A stretch of 5,065 nt of DNA, taken from an uncultured Eubacteriales bacterium (lineage in GTDB: Bacteria > Bacillota > Clostridia > Oscillospirales > Acutalibacteraceae). The translations under genes were made by a program, and so were the position numbers. Under the pieces are notes generated by a model that was not told the DNA's origin, ran no database searches, and saw only the letters and a list, made by a program, of their open reading frames with translations. This document shows positions 1 through 5,065 of this stretch, piece by piece; the stretch's first letter is position 1, and the number at the start of each line of letters is the position of its first letter. The DNA lies in contig CAKRVQ010000102.1 of the NCBI GenBank assembly GCA_934408795.1, positions 1 to 5,065 on the forward strand, written 5' to 3'.

Positions 1-1
1 G

Positions 2-871
2 GCGGAGCAGGCAGGTATACCCGTCTTTCAGCCAAGGACGCTGAGGGACGGCGAAGCGAAGGAAATACTGAAAAAGATCGAACCCGATCTCGCGGTCGTT
101 GTTGCATACGGCAAGATCCTGCCGCCGGATATTCTTTCGCTGCCCAAAAAGGGATGTATGAATGTTCACGCCTCGCTGCTGCCGAAATACAGAGGCGCTT
201 CACCGATACAGTGGAGCATAGTATGCGGCGAAAAGCGCACCGGCGTCACCACGATGTATATGGATGAGGGTATGGATACCGGCGATATACTTGAAACGGC
301 GGAGATCGATATACTCCCCCTGGATAATGCCGCAACACTTACCGAAAAGCTTTCCGCTCTCGGTGCTTCGCTTGCGGTGTCCACGGTTAAAAAAATAGAG
401 AACGGCACCGCCGTAAGACATAAACAGGATGACGCTGCCGCGACCCGCGCCCCGATAATAAAAAAAGACGATGCACGCCTTGATTTTGCCCGCCCCGCAG
501 AGGAACTTAATAACCTTATTCGCGGACTGATAGTTTGGCCTACGGCGTTTTTTGAGTCGGACGGCAGCAGAATAAAGGTGTATTCCGCAAGGGCGATCGG
601 CAGCGAAGAGCTTGATGGCATATGCTGTCGCGCTCGTGGTACGGAAAATACGAACGGTATGAGCGGCACCGACGGTACAACAGGCACGAACGGCACGGCT
701 TCGTCCGTCCGCGTCGGCGAGGTCATTTGCTCGACCAAGCGCCTGATCGTGGGCTGCGGCAATAATACCGCACTTGAGATACTTGAGGTAAAACCTGAGG
801 GCAAGGCGAAAATGACTGCCGCGGCATTTTTGAGCGGCAGAAAATTACCGGAAGGAAGCATACTTCGGTGA
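2..871 (+). CDS. fmt: methionyl-tRNA formyltransferase, 5'-partial
   Basis: This enzyme formylates Met-tRNAfMet in the cytoplasm using 10-formyltetrahydrofolate, supplying initiator tRNA for translation. The reading frame is open from base 2 (base 1 ends the previous codon) and gives 289 visible residues. The formyltransferase signature NVHASLLPKYRGASP begins at visible residue 54. Its Asn54 and His56 plus Asp92 (in DTGDIL) match the E. coli catalytic triad Asn106/His108/Asp144 with identical spacing, so about 52 N-terminal residues lie outside the window. The C-terminal OB-fold part runs from about residue 195 and ends with the family-typical LEILEVKPEGKAKMTAAAFL followed by SGRKL. The full protein would be about 341 residues against about 315 in E. 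coli; the excess is a Gly/Thr-rich insertion near residues 213-234. The ATG at 158 lies inside the catalytic motif and is not the start. The stop overlaps the rsmB start. Identification is secure. Confidence 0.96.
   Translation, partial: AEQAGIPVFQPRTLRDGEAKEILKKIEPDLAVVVAYGKILPPDILSLPKKGCMNVHASLLPKYRGASPIQWSIVCGEKRTGVTTMYMDEGMDTGDILETAEIDILPLDNAATLTEKLSALGASLAVSTVKKIENGTAVRHKQDDAAATRAPIIKKDDARLDFARPAEELNNLIRGLIVWPTAFFESDGSRIKVYSARAIGSEELDGICCRARGTENTNGMSGTDGTTGTNGTASSVRVGEVICSTKRLIVGCGNNTALEILEVKPEGKAKMTAAAFLSGRKLPEGSILR
650..703 (+). repeat. three degenerate 18-nt in-frame repeats in fmt
   Basis: Three consecutive 18-nt units (650-667, 668-685, 686-703) encode TNGMSG / TDGTTG / TNGTAS. The preceding 18 nt (632-649, ARGTEN) share the Gly at position 3 and could be a fourth, more decayed unit. 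By hand count, units 1 and 2 match at 12 of 18 bases and the third is more diverged. The stretch also reads as Gly-X-Y triplets (GMS, GTD, GTT, GTN, GTA). It falls in the first loop of the C-terminal OB-fold, just before the conserved G-E-V strand (GEVICS), where family members have only a short linker. It is probably a surface-exposed low-complexity expansion. Confidence 0.7.
852..871 (+). promoter_or_regulatory. rsmB ribosome binding site and fmt/rsmB GTGA overlap
   Basis: AAGGA at 852-856 lies 11 bases upstream of the GTG at 868-870, inside the last codons of fmt. The GTG shares bases with the fmt TGA (869-871), giving a 4-base GTGA overlap. Such overlaps usually mean translational coupling by ribosome re-initiation. 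The GTG is supported because the protein it opens begins in the usual RsmB way (NDPRSIAVAALDRV) and no better start is nearby. Confidence 0.7.
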
Positions 872-2130
872 ACGATCCGAGAAGCATTGCAGTCGCGGCA
901 CTTGACAGGGTGCTCGGCGACGGCGGATATTCGAACATCGTCCTTGACAAATGCCTGACCGATGCAGGTGTTACGGGACTTGACGCGGCGTTCGCAGCCT
1001 CGCTTTTCTACGGCACGCTTGAACGGGTCCTCACCCTTGATCATGTCATCGAAAAGGCGTCGGGACGGCAGATAAAGAAAATAGACAAATGCTGCATAAA
1101 CATTCTGCGCACGGGTGTTTATCAGATATACTATATGGATAAGGTTCACGACGGCGCTGCGGTGAACGAGTCGGTGAAACTGATAAAAAGAACGGCTAAG
1201 CCCTTTTTGTCGGGATTTGTAAATGCAGTGCTCCGAAAGATCACAAGGGACAGGGAAGCCTACCTTCCCGACCGATCGGATACGGCATCGTATTATTCGT
1301 GCAGCCCGTCGATAGTAAACGAGCTCATTGAAGACTACGGAGAAGATGAGACGATAAGGATCCTTGAGTGCTCCTTCGGCGGTACCGAAACGGTCGTGCG
1401 TGTCAATAATACAAAGGTAAGCGACGGGGAGTTTATAAAGCTTGCCGCGGAATACGGTGCCGAATGCGAGGTCGTGATGCCGCATTATGTAAGGCTCGGC
1501 GGCAACACGGATCTTATCAAAACACCCCTTTACGGCGACGGACTTTTTCATGTGCAGACCTTGGTGTCGGGAATCTGCGCCGAGACGGTGGGAGTCCGTC
1601 GGGGCGACCGTATACTCGATGCCTGTGCGGCTCCCGGCGGAAAGACCTTCGCAATGGCGGAAAATGCCTTTGACGACTGTCATATAACCGCATTGGAACT
1701 GCACCCTCACAGAGCGGAACTCATCAAAAGGGGTGCCGAGAGGCTCGGACTCGGGTCGGTAAATGCGGTCGTGGCCGATGCCGCGCTTTACGAAGGAAAC
1801 GGCGCTCTGTTCGATCGCGTACTCTGCGATGTCCCCTGCTCGGGAACGGGAATGATGGCGGAAAAACCCGATATCAAATATAAGGATGCCGCCTCATTCG
1901 ACGGATTGCATCCCGTGCAGCTCGGCATCATAAATAATTGCTCAAAACTGGTAAGACCGGGCGGAAGACTCGTATATTCGACCTGTACTCTCAGAAAGAA
2001 AGAAAATGAGTATATAACGGCGGAATTTCTGAAAAATAACAGTGAGTTCCGTCTTGTATCACAGAAAACCTATCTGCCGAAAAAGGGGCTTTCGGGCTTC
2101 TTTATCGCGGTTATCGAAAGGTGCAGCTGA
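868..2130 (+). CDS. rsmB: 16S rRNA (cytosine-967-C5)-methyltransferase RsmB
   Basis: RsmB (Sun/Fmu) makes 5-methylcytosine at C967 of 16S rRNA (E. coli numbering) from S-adenosylmethionine before the 30S subunit is complete. The protein is 420 residues, close to the family's usual 430-450. Residues 1 to about 130 form the NusB-like RNA-binding domain (SLFYGTLERVLTLDHVI, then GAAVNESVKL). The Rossmann methyltransferase follows: SAM motif DACAAPGGKT at 251-260, acidic ELHPHR at 277-282, motif IV DVPCSGTG at 321-328 with Cys324, and motif VI STCTL at 371-375 with the nucleophile Cys373. Both catalytic cysteines are present, so the enzyme should be active. Oddities: the Trp usual in the region linking the two domains (SHPEW-like) is absent from SCSPSIV, and the C-terminal DGFF motif reads SGFF. 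It overlaps fmt by 4 bases and abuts rlmN without a gap, consistent with one operon. Confidence 0.95.
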   Translation: MNDPRSIAVAALDRVLGDGGYSNIVLDKCLTDAGVTGLDAAFAASLFYGTLERVLTLDHVIEKASGRQIKKIDKCCINILRTGVYQIYYMDKVHDGAAVNESVKLIKRTAKPFLSGFVNAVLRKITRDREAYLPDRSDTASYYSCSPSIVNELIEDYGEDETIRILECSFGGTETVVRVNNTKVSDGEFIKLAAEYGAECEVVMPHYVRLGGNTDLIKTPLYGDGLFHVQTLVSGICAETVGVRRGDRILDACAAPGGKTFAMAENAFDDCHITALELHPHRAELIKRGAERLGLGSVNAVVADAALYEGNGALFDRVLCDVPCSGTGMMAEKPDIKYKDAASFDGLHPVQLGIINNCSKLVRPGGRLVYSTCTLRKKENEYITAEFLKNNSEFRLVSQKTYLPKKGLSGFFIAVIERCS

Positions 2131-2133
2131 TTG
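2117..2133 (+). promoter_or_regulatory. rlmN ribosome binding site and TTG start
   Basis: AAAGGTG at 2117-2123 is an imperfect Shine-Dalgarno, 7 bases before the TTG at 2131-2133, and is embedded in the last codons of rsmB. The TTG follows the rsmB TGA (2128-2130) immediately. It is preferred over the in-frame ATG at 2155 because the residues between them (EKLDIRS) match the conserved RlmN N-terminus and the ATG has no comparable upstream signal. Confidence 0.65.
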
Positions 2134-3207
2134 GAAAAGCTTGATATCAGATCCATGACCGACGGGGAGATCGGGTCGGCGCTTGCCGACCTCGGACTGC
2201 CTAAATACAGAACGACTCAGATATGCGGCTGGGTCAGGCGCGGAATAAAGGATTTTTCCGAAATGACCGATATTCCGAAGGGACTCAGGGCAACACTGTC
2301 CGAGAGATTCTTTTTGACCTCGGTAACAACGGCGAGACGCCTTGTCTCTGCGATCGACGGTACCGTCAAGTATCTTTACCGATTGTTTGACGGCGAATAT
2401 GTCGAATCGGTGTTTATGAGATACCATCACGGCTGCACGGTCTGTATATCGACCCAGGTCGGCTGCCGTATGGGATGTAAATTCTGCGCTTCGGGTCTGA
2501 ACGGAAAATCGCGCGATCTGACCGCTTCCGAAATGCTCGCCCAGGTCGAAGAAGCGGCAAGAGATAACGGCGAGAGAATATCAAATGTCGTTATGATGGG
2601 GATGGGCGAGCCGCTTGATAATTACGATAACTCGGTGAGATTTCTTCACCTCGTCGGCGATGAGCGCGGCACGGGCATCGGGATGCGGCATATCTCGTTG
2701 TCGACATCGGGTGTCGTGAGCGGAATATACCGCTTGGCGGAGGAGGGACTTCCGATAACCCTTTCGGTCTCTCTTCACGCGCCGACCGATGAGCTCCGAA
2801 ACAAAATAATGCCCGTGAACAACAAATGGAATACCGAGGCTCTTTTTACCGCCTGCAGCGACTATATCAAGGCGACGGGGAGAAGAATATCCTTTGAATA
2901 TGCCGTGATAGACGGCTTTAACGATGATGACGGGTGTGCCGAGATCCTCGCGTCAAGACTTAAAGGTATGCTCTGTCACATAAATCTGATACCCGCAAAT
3001 CCCGTCAAGGAGAATTCCTTCAGGAGTCCCGACAGAAAAGCGGTCGAACATTTCAGGGACAAGCTGATATCCTTGGGAATGAACGCGACGGTGAGAAGGA
3101 CCCTCGGAGCGGACATAAACGCCTCCTGCGGACAACTGCGGAGAGCCGAGTCGGAGGGGAGATCCGAGTCCGAAGAAAAATCCGAGCCCGAGGGAAGAGC
3201 TCAATAA
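2131..3207 (+). CDS. rlmN: dual-specificity 23S rRNA/tRNA adenine-C2 methyltransferase RlmN
   Basis: RlmN is a radical-SAM enzyme that methylates C2 of A2503 in 23S rRNA and of A37 in some tRNAs, affecting peptidyl-transferase centre function and fidelity. The protein is 358 residues (B. subtilis 363, E. coli 384). The N-terminal RNA-binding accessory region covers about residues 1-85. The 4Fe-4S cluster motif CRMGCKFC supplies Cys112, Cys116 and Cys119. Cys105 (in CISTQVGC) matches E. coli Cys118 by spacing, Glu92 matches the proposed catalytic Glu105, and Cys333 in ASCGQL matches the methyl-carrying Cys355. The SAM-contact segments MGMGEPLDNY (156-165) and LSVSLHAP (211-218) are present. 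All key residues are there, so activity is expected, and nothing suggests the Cfr resistance relative (C8 methylation). The family core ends near residue 338; an acidic repetitive tail of about 20 residues follows. It starts with TTG directly after rsmB. Confidence 0.96.
   Translation: MEKLDIRSMTDGEIGSALADLGLPKYRTTQICGWVRRGIKDFSEMTDIPKGLRATLSERFFLTSVTTARRLVSAIDGTVKYLYRLFDGEYVESVFMRYHHGCTVCISTQVGCRMGCKFCASGLNGKSRDLTASEMLAQVEEAARDNGERISNVVMMGMGEPLDNYDNSVRFLHLVGDERGTGIGMRHISLSTSGVVSGIYRLAEEGLPITLSVSLHAPTDELRNKIMPVNNKWNTEALFTACSDYIKATGRRISFEYAVIDGFNDDDGCAEILASRLKGMLCHINLIPANPVKENSFRSPDRKAVEHFRDKLISLGMNATVRRTLGADINASCGQLRRAESEGRSESEEKSEPEGRAQ
3148..3201 (+). repeat. three 18-nt in-frame repeats at the rlmN 3' end
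   Basis: Three tandem 18-nt units (3148-3165, 3166-3183, 3184-3201) encode ESEGRS / ESEEKS / EPEGRA, followed by Gln and the stop. By hand count each pair matches at 12-13 of 18 bases, and all units start with GAG. They extend RlmN past the conserved GQLRR end with a charged, Ser/Glu-rich, probably disordered tail. The bases just upstream (cggagagcc) resemble the unit ends (gggagatcc, ggaagagct), which suggests the repeat grew from the original gene end by slippage. Confidence 0.8.
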
Positions 3208-3210
3208 CCG

Positions 3211-3218
3211 AAAGGAGG
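3211..3218 (+). promoter_or_regulatory. strong ribosome binding site of the PP2C gene
   Basis: AAAGGAGG is a near-perfect anti-16S match, 7 bases before the ATG at 3226. It is the strongest Shine-Dalgarno in the window and lies in the 18-base gap after rlmN. The phosphatase is therefore likely translated independently of rlmN. Confidence 0.88.
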
Positions 3219-3225
3219 GAGCAGC

Positions 3226-3948
3226 ATGGAATTCAAGGGGGCAACAGACAGGGGACTTGTCCGTCGTACAAATCAGGATTGTTTCGCTACGGGCAATATA
3301 GGAAATGTGCCGTGGGCGGTCGTTTGCGACGGTATGGGCGGAGCCGCGGGCGGCAATGTTGCAAGTGAAATGGCGGTCCGCAGGTTTATTGCGATCGCCG
3401 AAGGTCCCGACGCGAAGATAACCGACGGAAAGAGCGCCGAAAGATTCTTTTTGTCGGCAATATCCTCGGCAAACACGCTCATATATGAACGCGCGAGAAA
3501 GGAAGCGGAGCTTTACGGTATGGGCACCACGGCGGTGGCTGCCGCGGTCGTTAATGATACGGCATATATCGCCCATGTCGGAGACAGCCGCGCTTATCTC
3601 ATCAACGAGACGGGAATAAAGCGCCTTACCCGAGACCATTCCGTGGTACAGTCTCTTGTGGAAAGCGGAGAAATAACCGACGAACAGGCAAAAAATCATC
3701 AGCAGAAGAATATTATTACGAGGGCGGTCGGAGTCCTCAACGGAGTGGAGATCGAATTTGATTCGGCAACACTAAAAAAAGGCGACATACTGCTCCTTTG
3801 CAGCGACGGATTGAACAATTCCTTATCCGATGAAGAAATACGGAGTACGGTGTGCCTGCAAGACCCGCCGTCGCCCGAACGCCTTATATATGCTGCAAAT
3901 GAGCGCGGGGGAAAAGACAATATAACCGCGGTACTTATAAAGTATTAA
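3226..3948 (+). CDS. prpC: PP2C-type protein Ser/Thr phosphatase (PrpC/Stp family)
   Basis: This is a cytoplasmic metal-dependent phosphatase expected to dephosphorylate the adjacent membrane kinase and its substrates. The protein is 240 residues, the usual length for bacterial single-domain PP2C (B. subtilis PrpC 254). PP2C motifs occur in order: RRTNQD at 13-18, DGMGG at 35-39, GTTAVAAAVV from residue 100, VGDSRAYL at 118-125, TRDHSVVQSL from 135, NIITRAVG at 172-179, CSDGL at 192-196 and GGKDNITAVLI from 228. The metal-binding aspartates Asp18, Asp35, Asp194 and Asp231 are all present, so it should be catalytically competent. The first motif has NQD where B. subtilis PrpC has NED, a substitution that leaves the Asp ligand intact. 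There is no signal peptide or membrane segment. It lies 18 bases after rlmN and 46 bases before the kinase, the usual phosphatase-kinase order in Bacillota. The symbol is assigned by homology and synteny; stp is an equivalent name. Confidence 0.94.
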   Translation: MEFKGATDRGLVRRTNQDCFATGNIGNVPWAVVCDGMGGAAGGNVASEMAVRRFIAIAEGPDAKITDGKSAERFFLSAISSANTLIYERARKEAELYGMGTTAVAAAVVNDTAYIAHVGDSRAYLINETGIKRLTRDHSVVQSLVESGEITDEQAKNHQQKNIITRAVGVLNGVEIEFDSATLKKGDILLLCSDGLNNSLSDEEIRSTVCLQDPPSPERLIYAANERGGKDNITAVLIKY

Positions 3949-3950
3949 GT

Positions 3951-3967
3951 CCGATCTTTTCGGTCGG
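3951..3967 (+). other. small hairpin after the phosphatase gene
   Basis: CCGATC (3951-3956) can pair with GGTCGG (3962-3967) across a TTTTC loop, giving 6 pairs including one T-G wobble in RNA. It starts two bases after the phosphatase stop. No T-tract follows, so it is not an intrinsic terminator. It could mark an RNA processing or stability element between the two cistrons, or be chance. Confidence 0.35.
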
Positions 3968-3974
3968 TATCAAC

Positions 3975-3997
3975 ACACTGTTAGGAGTGTAAGTATG
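3975..3997 (+). promoter_or_regulatory. kinase ribosome binding site within a possible weak hairpin
   Basis: AGGAG at 3983-3987 lies 7 bases before the ATG at 3995 and is a good Shine-Dalgarno. ACACT (3975-3979) is perfectly complementary to AGTGT (3986-3990), so the site sits in the six-base loop and first stem bases of a 5-bp hairpin. The ribosome binding site itself is well supported; a regulatory role for the short stem is only inference. Confidence 0.75.
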
Positions 3998-5065
3998 GAA
4001 GACAAATATCTCGGAAAGCGGCTTGACGGCCGTTATCTGATTGAAGAAGTGATAGGAGTCGGCGGTATGGCGGTCGTGTATAAGGCGATCGACATAACCG
4101 AAAACCGCACCGTTGCCGTGAAAATACTTAAGGATGAGTATGCCGACAACGAAGACTTTGTCCGCCGCTTTATAAACGAAGCAAAAGCGATATCGGTTCT
4201 CAATCACATAAACATCGTAAAGGTCTACGATGCAAGCGTGAGCGACACCGTTAAATATATGGTCATGGAGTATATTGACGGTATTACCCTTAAGGAGTAT
4301 ATCGCAAATCACGGCAGCCTCCGCTGGAAAGAGGCGGTGTTTTTCGCCGTCCAGATCCTGCGTGCCCTGCAGCATGCCCATGATAAAGGTATCGTTCACA
4401 GGGATGTGAAGCCGCAGAATATAATGCTCCTCTCGGACGGCACCGTCAAGGTCGCGGATTTCGGAATAGCGCGCTTTGCAAGATCAAGCCAGCAGACCGT
4501 TACCAATAAGGCGATCGGCTCGGTGCACTATATAAGCCCCGAACAGGCGAGGGGTGAGGTGACCGACGAAAAGGCGGATATCTATTCGGTGGGCGTCATA
4601 ATGTACGAAATGCTCACGGGAGAACTGCCATTCCAGGCCGAAAGCGCCGTTTCGGTAGCGATAATGCAGCTGCAAAACGCACCGAAAAAGCCTACGGAGA
4701 TAGACCCGTCCATACCTAAGGGTTTAGAGCAGATCACACTGCACGCAATGCAGAAAGATGCCCGCTTAAGGTATCAGTCGGCTGCCGAAATGCTTCACGA
4801 TCTTGAAGAATTCCGCAGAGACCCCGAGATGACATTCGAATTCTCGTATTTTGTCGACGAGGAACCTACACGCTTCGTTGAGCTGGATCAAAAGGACGGT
4901 TCGGAAAAGGAAGATGCCGCCAAGGGCGAGGAGGAGCACAGTATGGTGCTCCCGATATTGAGCGGTATAGCCGCAGCATTCGTAATTGCAATATTGATAA
5001 TCGGCGGTGTCTTCGCCTATACCATCTTCGGTAATAAGACCGTCGGGCATGCCGTCGTGGATTTC
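3995..5065 (+). CDS. prkC: membrane Ser/Thr protein kinase, PrkC/StkP (PASTA kinase) type, 3'-partial
   Basis: This is a Hanks-type kinase with a cytoplasmic catalytic domain and one membrane helix. Relatives sense muropeptides or lipid II through external PASTA repeats and phosphorylate growth, division and translation proteins. The frame is open to the window end, giving 357 residues. Visible are the glycine loop GVGGMAVVYK (21-30), Lys43, Glu62, the hinge MEYIDG (91-96), the catalytic loop HRDVKPQN (135-142), DFG (155-157), the P+1 segment GSVHYISPEQARG (175-187) and Asp195. Thr168 and Thr170 align by spacing with the PrkC autophosphorylation threonines 165 and 167. An acidic juxtamembrane stretch (about 276-316) precedes one hydrophobic helix (about 317-345), with N-inside topology expected. 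Only 12 residues follow, so the PASTA repeats are inferred from family and context, not seen. The ATG has a good ribosome binding site and gives a standard N-terminus. The neighbouring phosphatase is its likely antagonist. Confidence 0.94.
   Translation, partial: MEDKYLGKRLDGRYLIEEVIGVGGMAVVYKAIDITENRTVAVKILKDEYADNEDFVRRFINEAKAISVLNHINIVKVYDASVSDTVKYMVMEYIDGITLKEYIANHGSLRWKEAVFFAVQILRALQHAHDKGIVHRDVKPQNIMLLSDGTVKVADFGIARFARSSQQTVTNKAIGSVHYISPEQARGEVTDEKADIYSVGVIMYEMLTGELPFQAESAVSVAIMQLQNAPKKPTEIDPSIPKGLEQITLHAMQKDARLRYQSAAEMLHDLEEFRRDPEMTFEFSYFVDEEPTRFVELDQKDGSEKEDAAKGEEEHSMVLPILSGIAAAFVIAILIIGGVFAYTIFGNKTVGHAVVDF

Noticed and set aside
158..160. ATG at 158 as the fmt start
   Set aside because: It lies within the conserved catalytic motif, and the upstream codons from base 2 encode the expected preceding Fmt sequence (AYGKILPPDILSLP). 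The gene is cut by the window edge.
902..949. TTGACA hexamers at 902-907 and 944-949 as internal promoter -35 boxes
   Set aside because: The first has only a 4-of-6 match to a -10 box (GATATT, 926-931) at 18 bases; the second has none at the right spacing. Both lie inside rsmB and encode the conserved LD(K/R) residues.
166..1710. A 514-codon open frame on the minus strand opposite fmt and rsmB
   Set aside because: Its translation has no recognisable domain. It lies wholly opposite two genes with clear family motifs and intact catalytic residues, and it spans their junction. It is best explained by codon bias of the sense genes leaving few antisense stops.
2441..2520. RlmN as the antibiotic-resistance methyltransferase Cfr
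   Set aside because: The sequence around the cluster cysteines, the synteny with rsmB and prpC, and the overall match to housekeeping RlmN point to the C2 methyltransferase. Nothing marks mobility or resistance.
2953..3699. A 248-codon minus-strand open frame opposite the rlmN end and the phosphatase
   Set aside because: It has no family signature and overlaps two secure genes, so it is a shadow frame.
3951..3967. Hairpin after the phosphatase gene as an intrinsic terminator
   Set aside because: The stem is short, with a wobble pair, and no T-run follows. The kinase gene begins 27 bases later in the usual operon arrangement.
3935..5050. Minus-strand open frames opposite the kinase (3935-4399, 4484-4675, 4766-5050)
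   Set aside because: The + strand codes an uninterrupted kinase with every catalytic motif; the antisense translations show nothing recognisable.
1..5065. A hidden novel defence, mobile or RNA system
   Set aside because: Nearly every base is in five recognisable housekeeping or signalling genes. No direct repeat array, terminal inverted repeat, tRNA-like fold, integrase or unexplained gap is present.

Overview
The window reads as one uninterrupted stretch of a co-directional operon, all on the + strand, from a member of the Bacillota, most probably a clostridial lineage. The order fmt - rsmB - rlmN - PP2C phosphatase - Ser/Thr kinase matches the conserved Bacillota cluster (in Bacillus subtilis: fmt, rsmB, rlmN, prpC, prkC). 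By eye the base composition is balanced, with frequent ATA (Ile) and AGA (Arg) codons beside GC-rich ones. This fits a mid-GC clostridial genome, but no species can be named from the sequence alone.

Layout: (1) 1-871, methionyl-tRNA formyltransferase (fmt), lacking about 52 N-terminal residues at the window edge; (2) 868-2130, 16S rRNA m5C967 methyltransferase (rsmB), starting with GTG inside the fmt stop (GTGA overlap); (3) 2131-3207, radical-SAM 23S rRNA m2A2503 / tRNA m2A37 methyltransferase (rlmN), starting with TTG directly after the rsmB stop; (4) 3226-3948, PP2C-type phosphatase (prpC/stp) behind a strong Shine-Dalgarno; (5) 3995-5065, PASTA-kinase-type membrane Ser/Thr kinase (prkC), cut by the window end just after its transmembrane helix. 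The largest gap is 46 bases, so no stretch over 300 bases lacks a gene. I see no terminator, convincing internal promoter, RNA gene, mobile element or CRISPR array.

How the genes work together: fmt, rsmB and rlmN act on initiator tRNA and on rRNA modification. prpC and prkC form an antagonistic phosphatase/kinase pair that in relatives responds to cell-wall fragments and growth state. The tight packing implies co-transcription and translational coupling through the first three genes, with stronger independent ribosome binding sites for the signalling pair.

I did not find a new biological system. The least ordinary features are two in-frame degenerate 18-nt triple repeats: a Gly/Thr-rich collagen-like insertion in the C-terminal domain of Fmt and an acidic ESEGRS-type tail on RlmN. 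There are also small potential hairpins in the phosphatase-kinase gap, one of which holds much of the kinase ribosome binding site in its loop.
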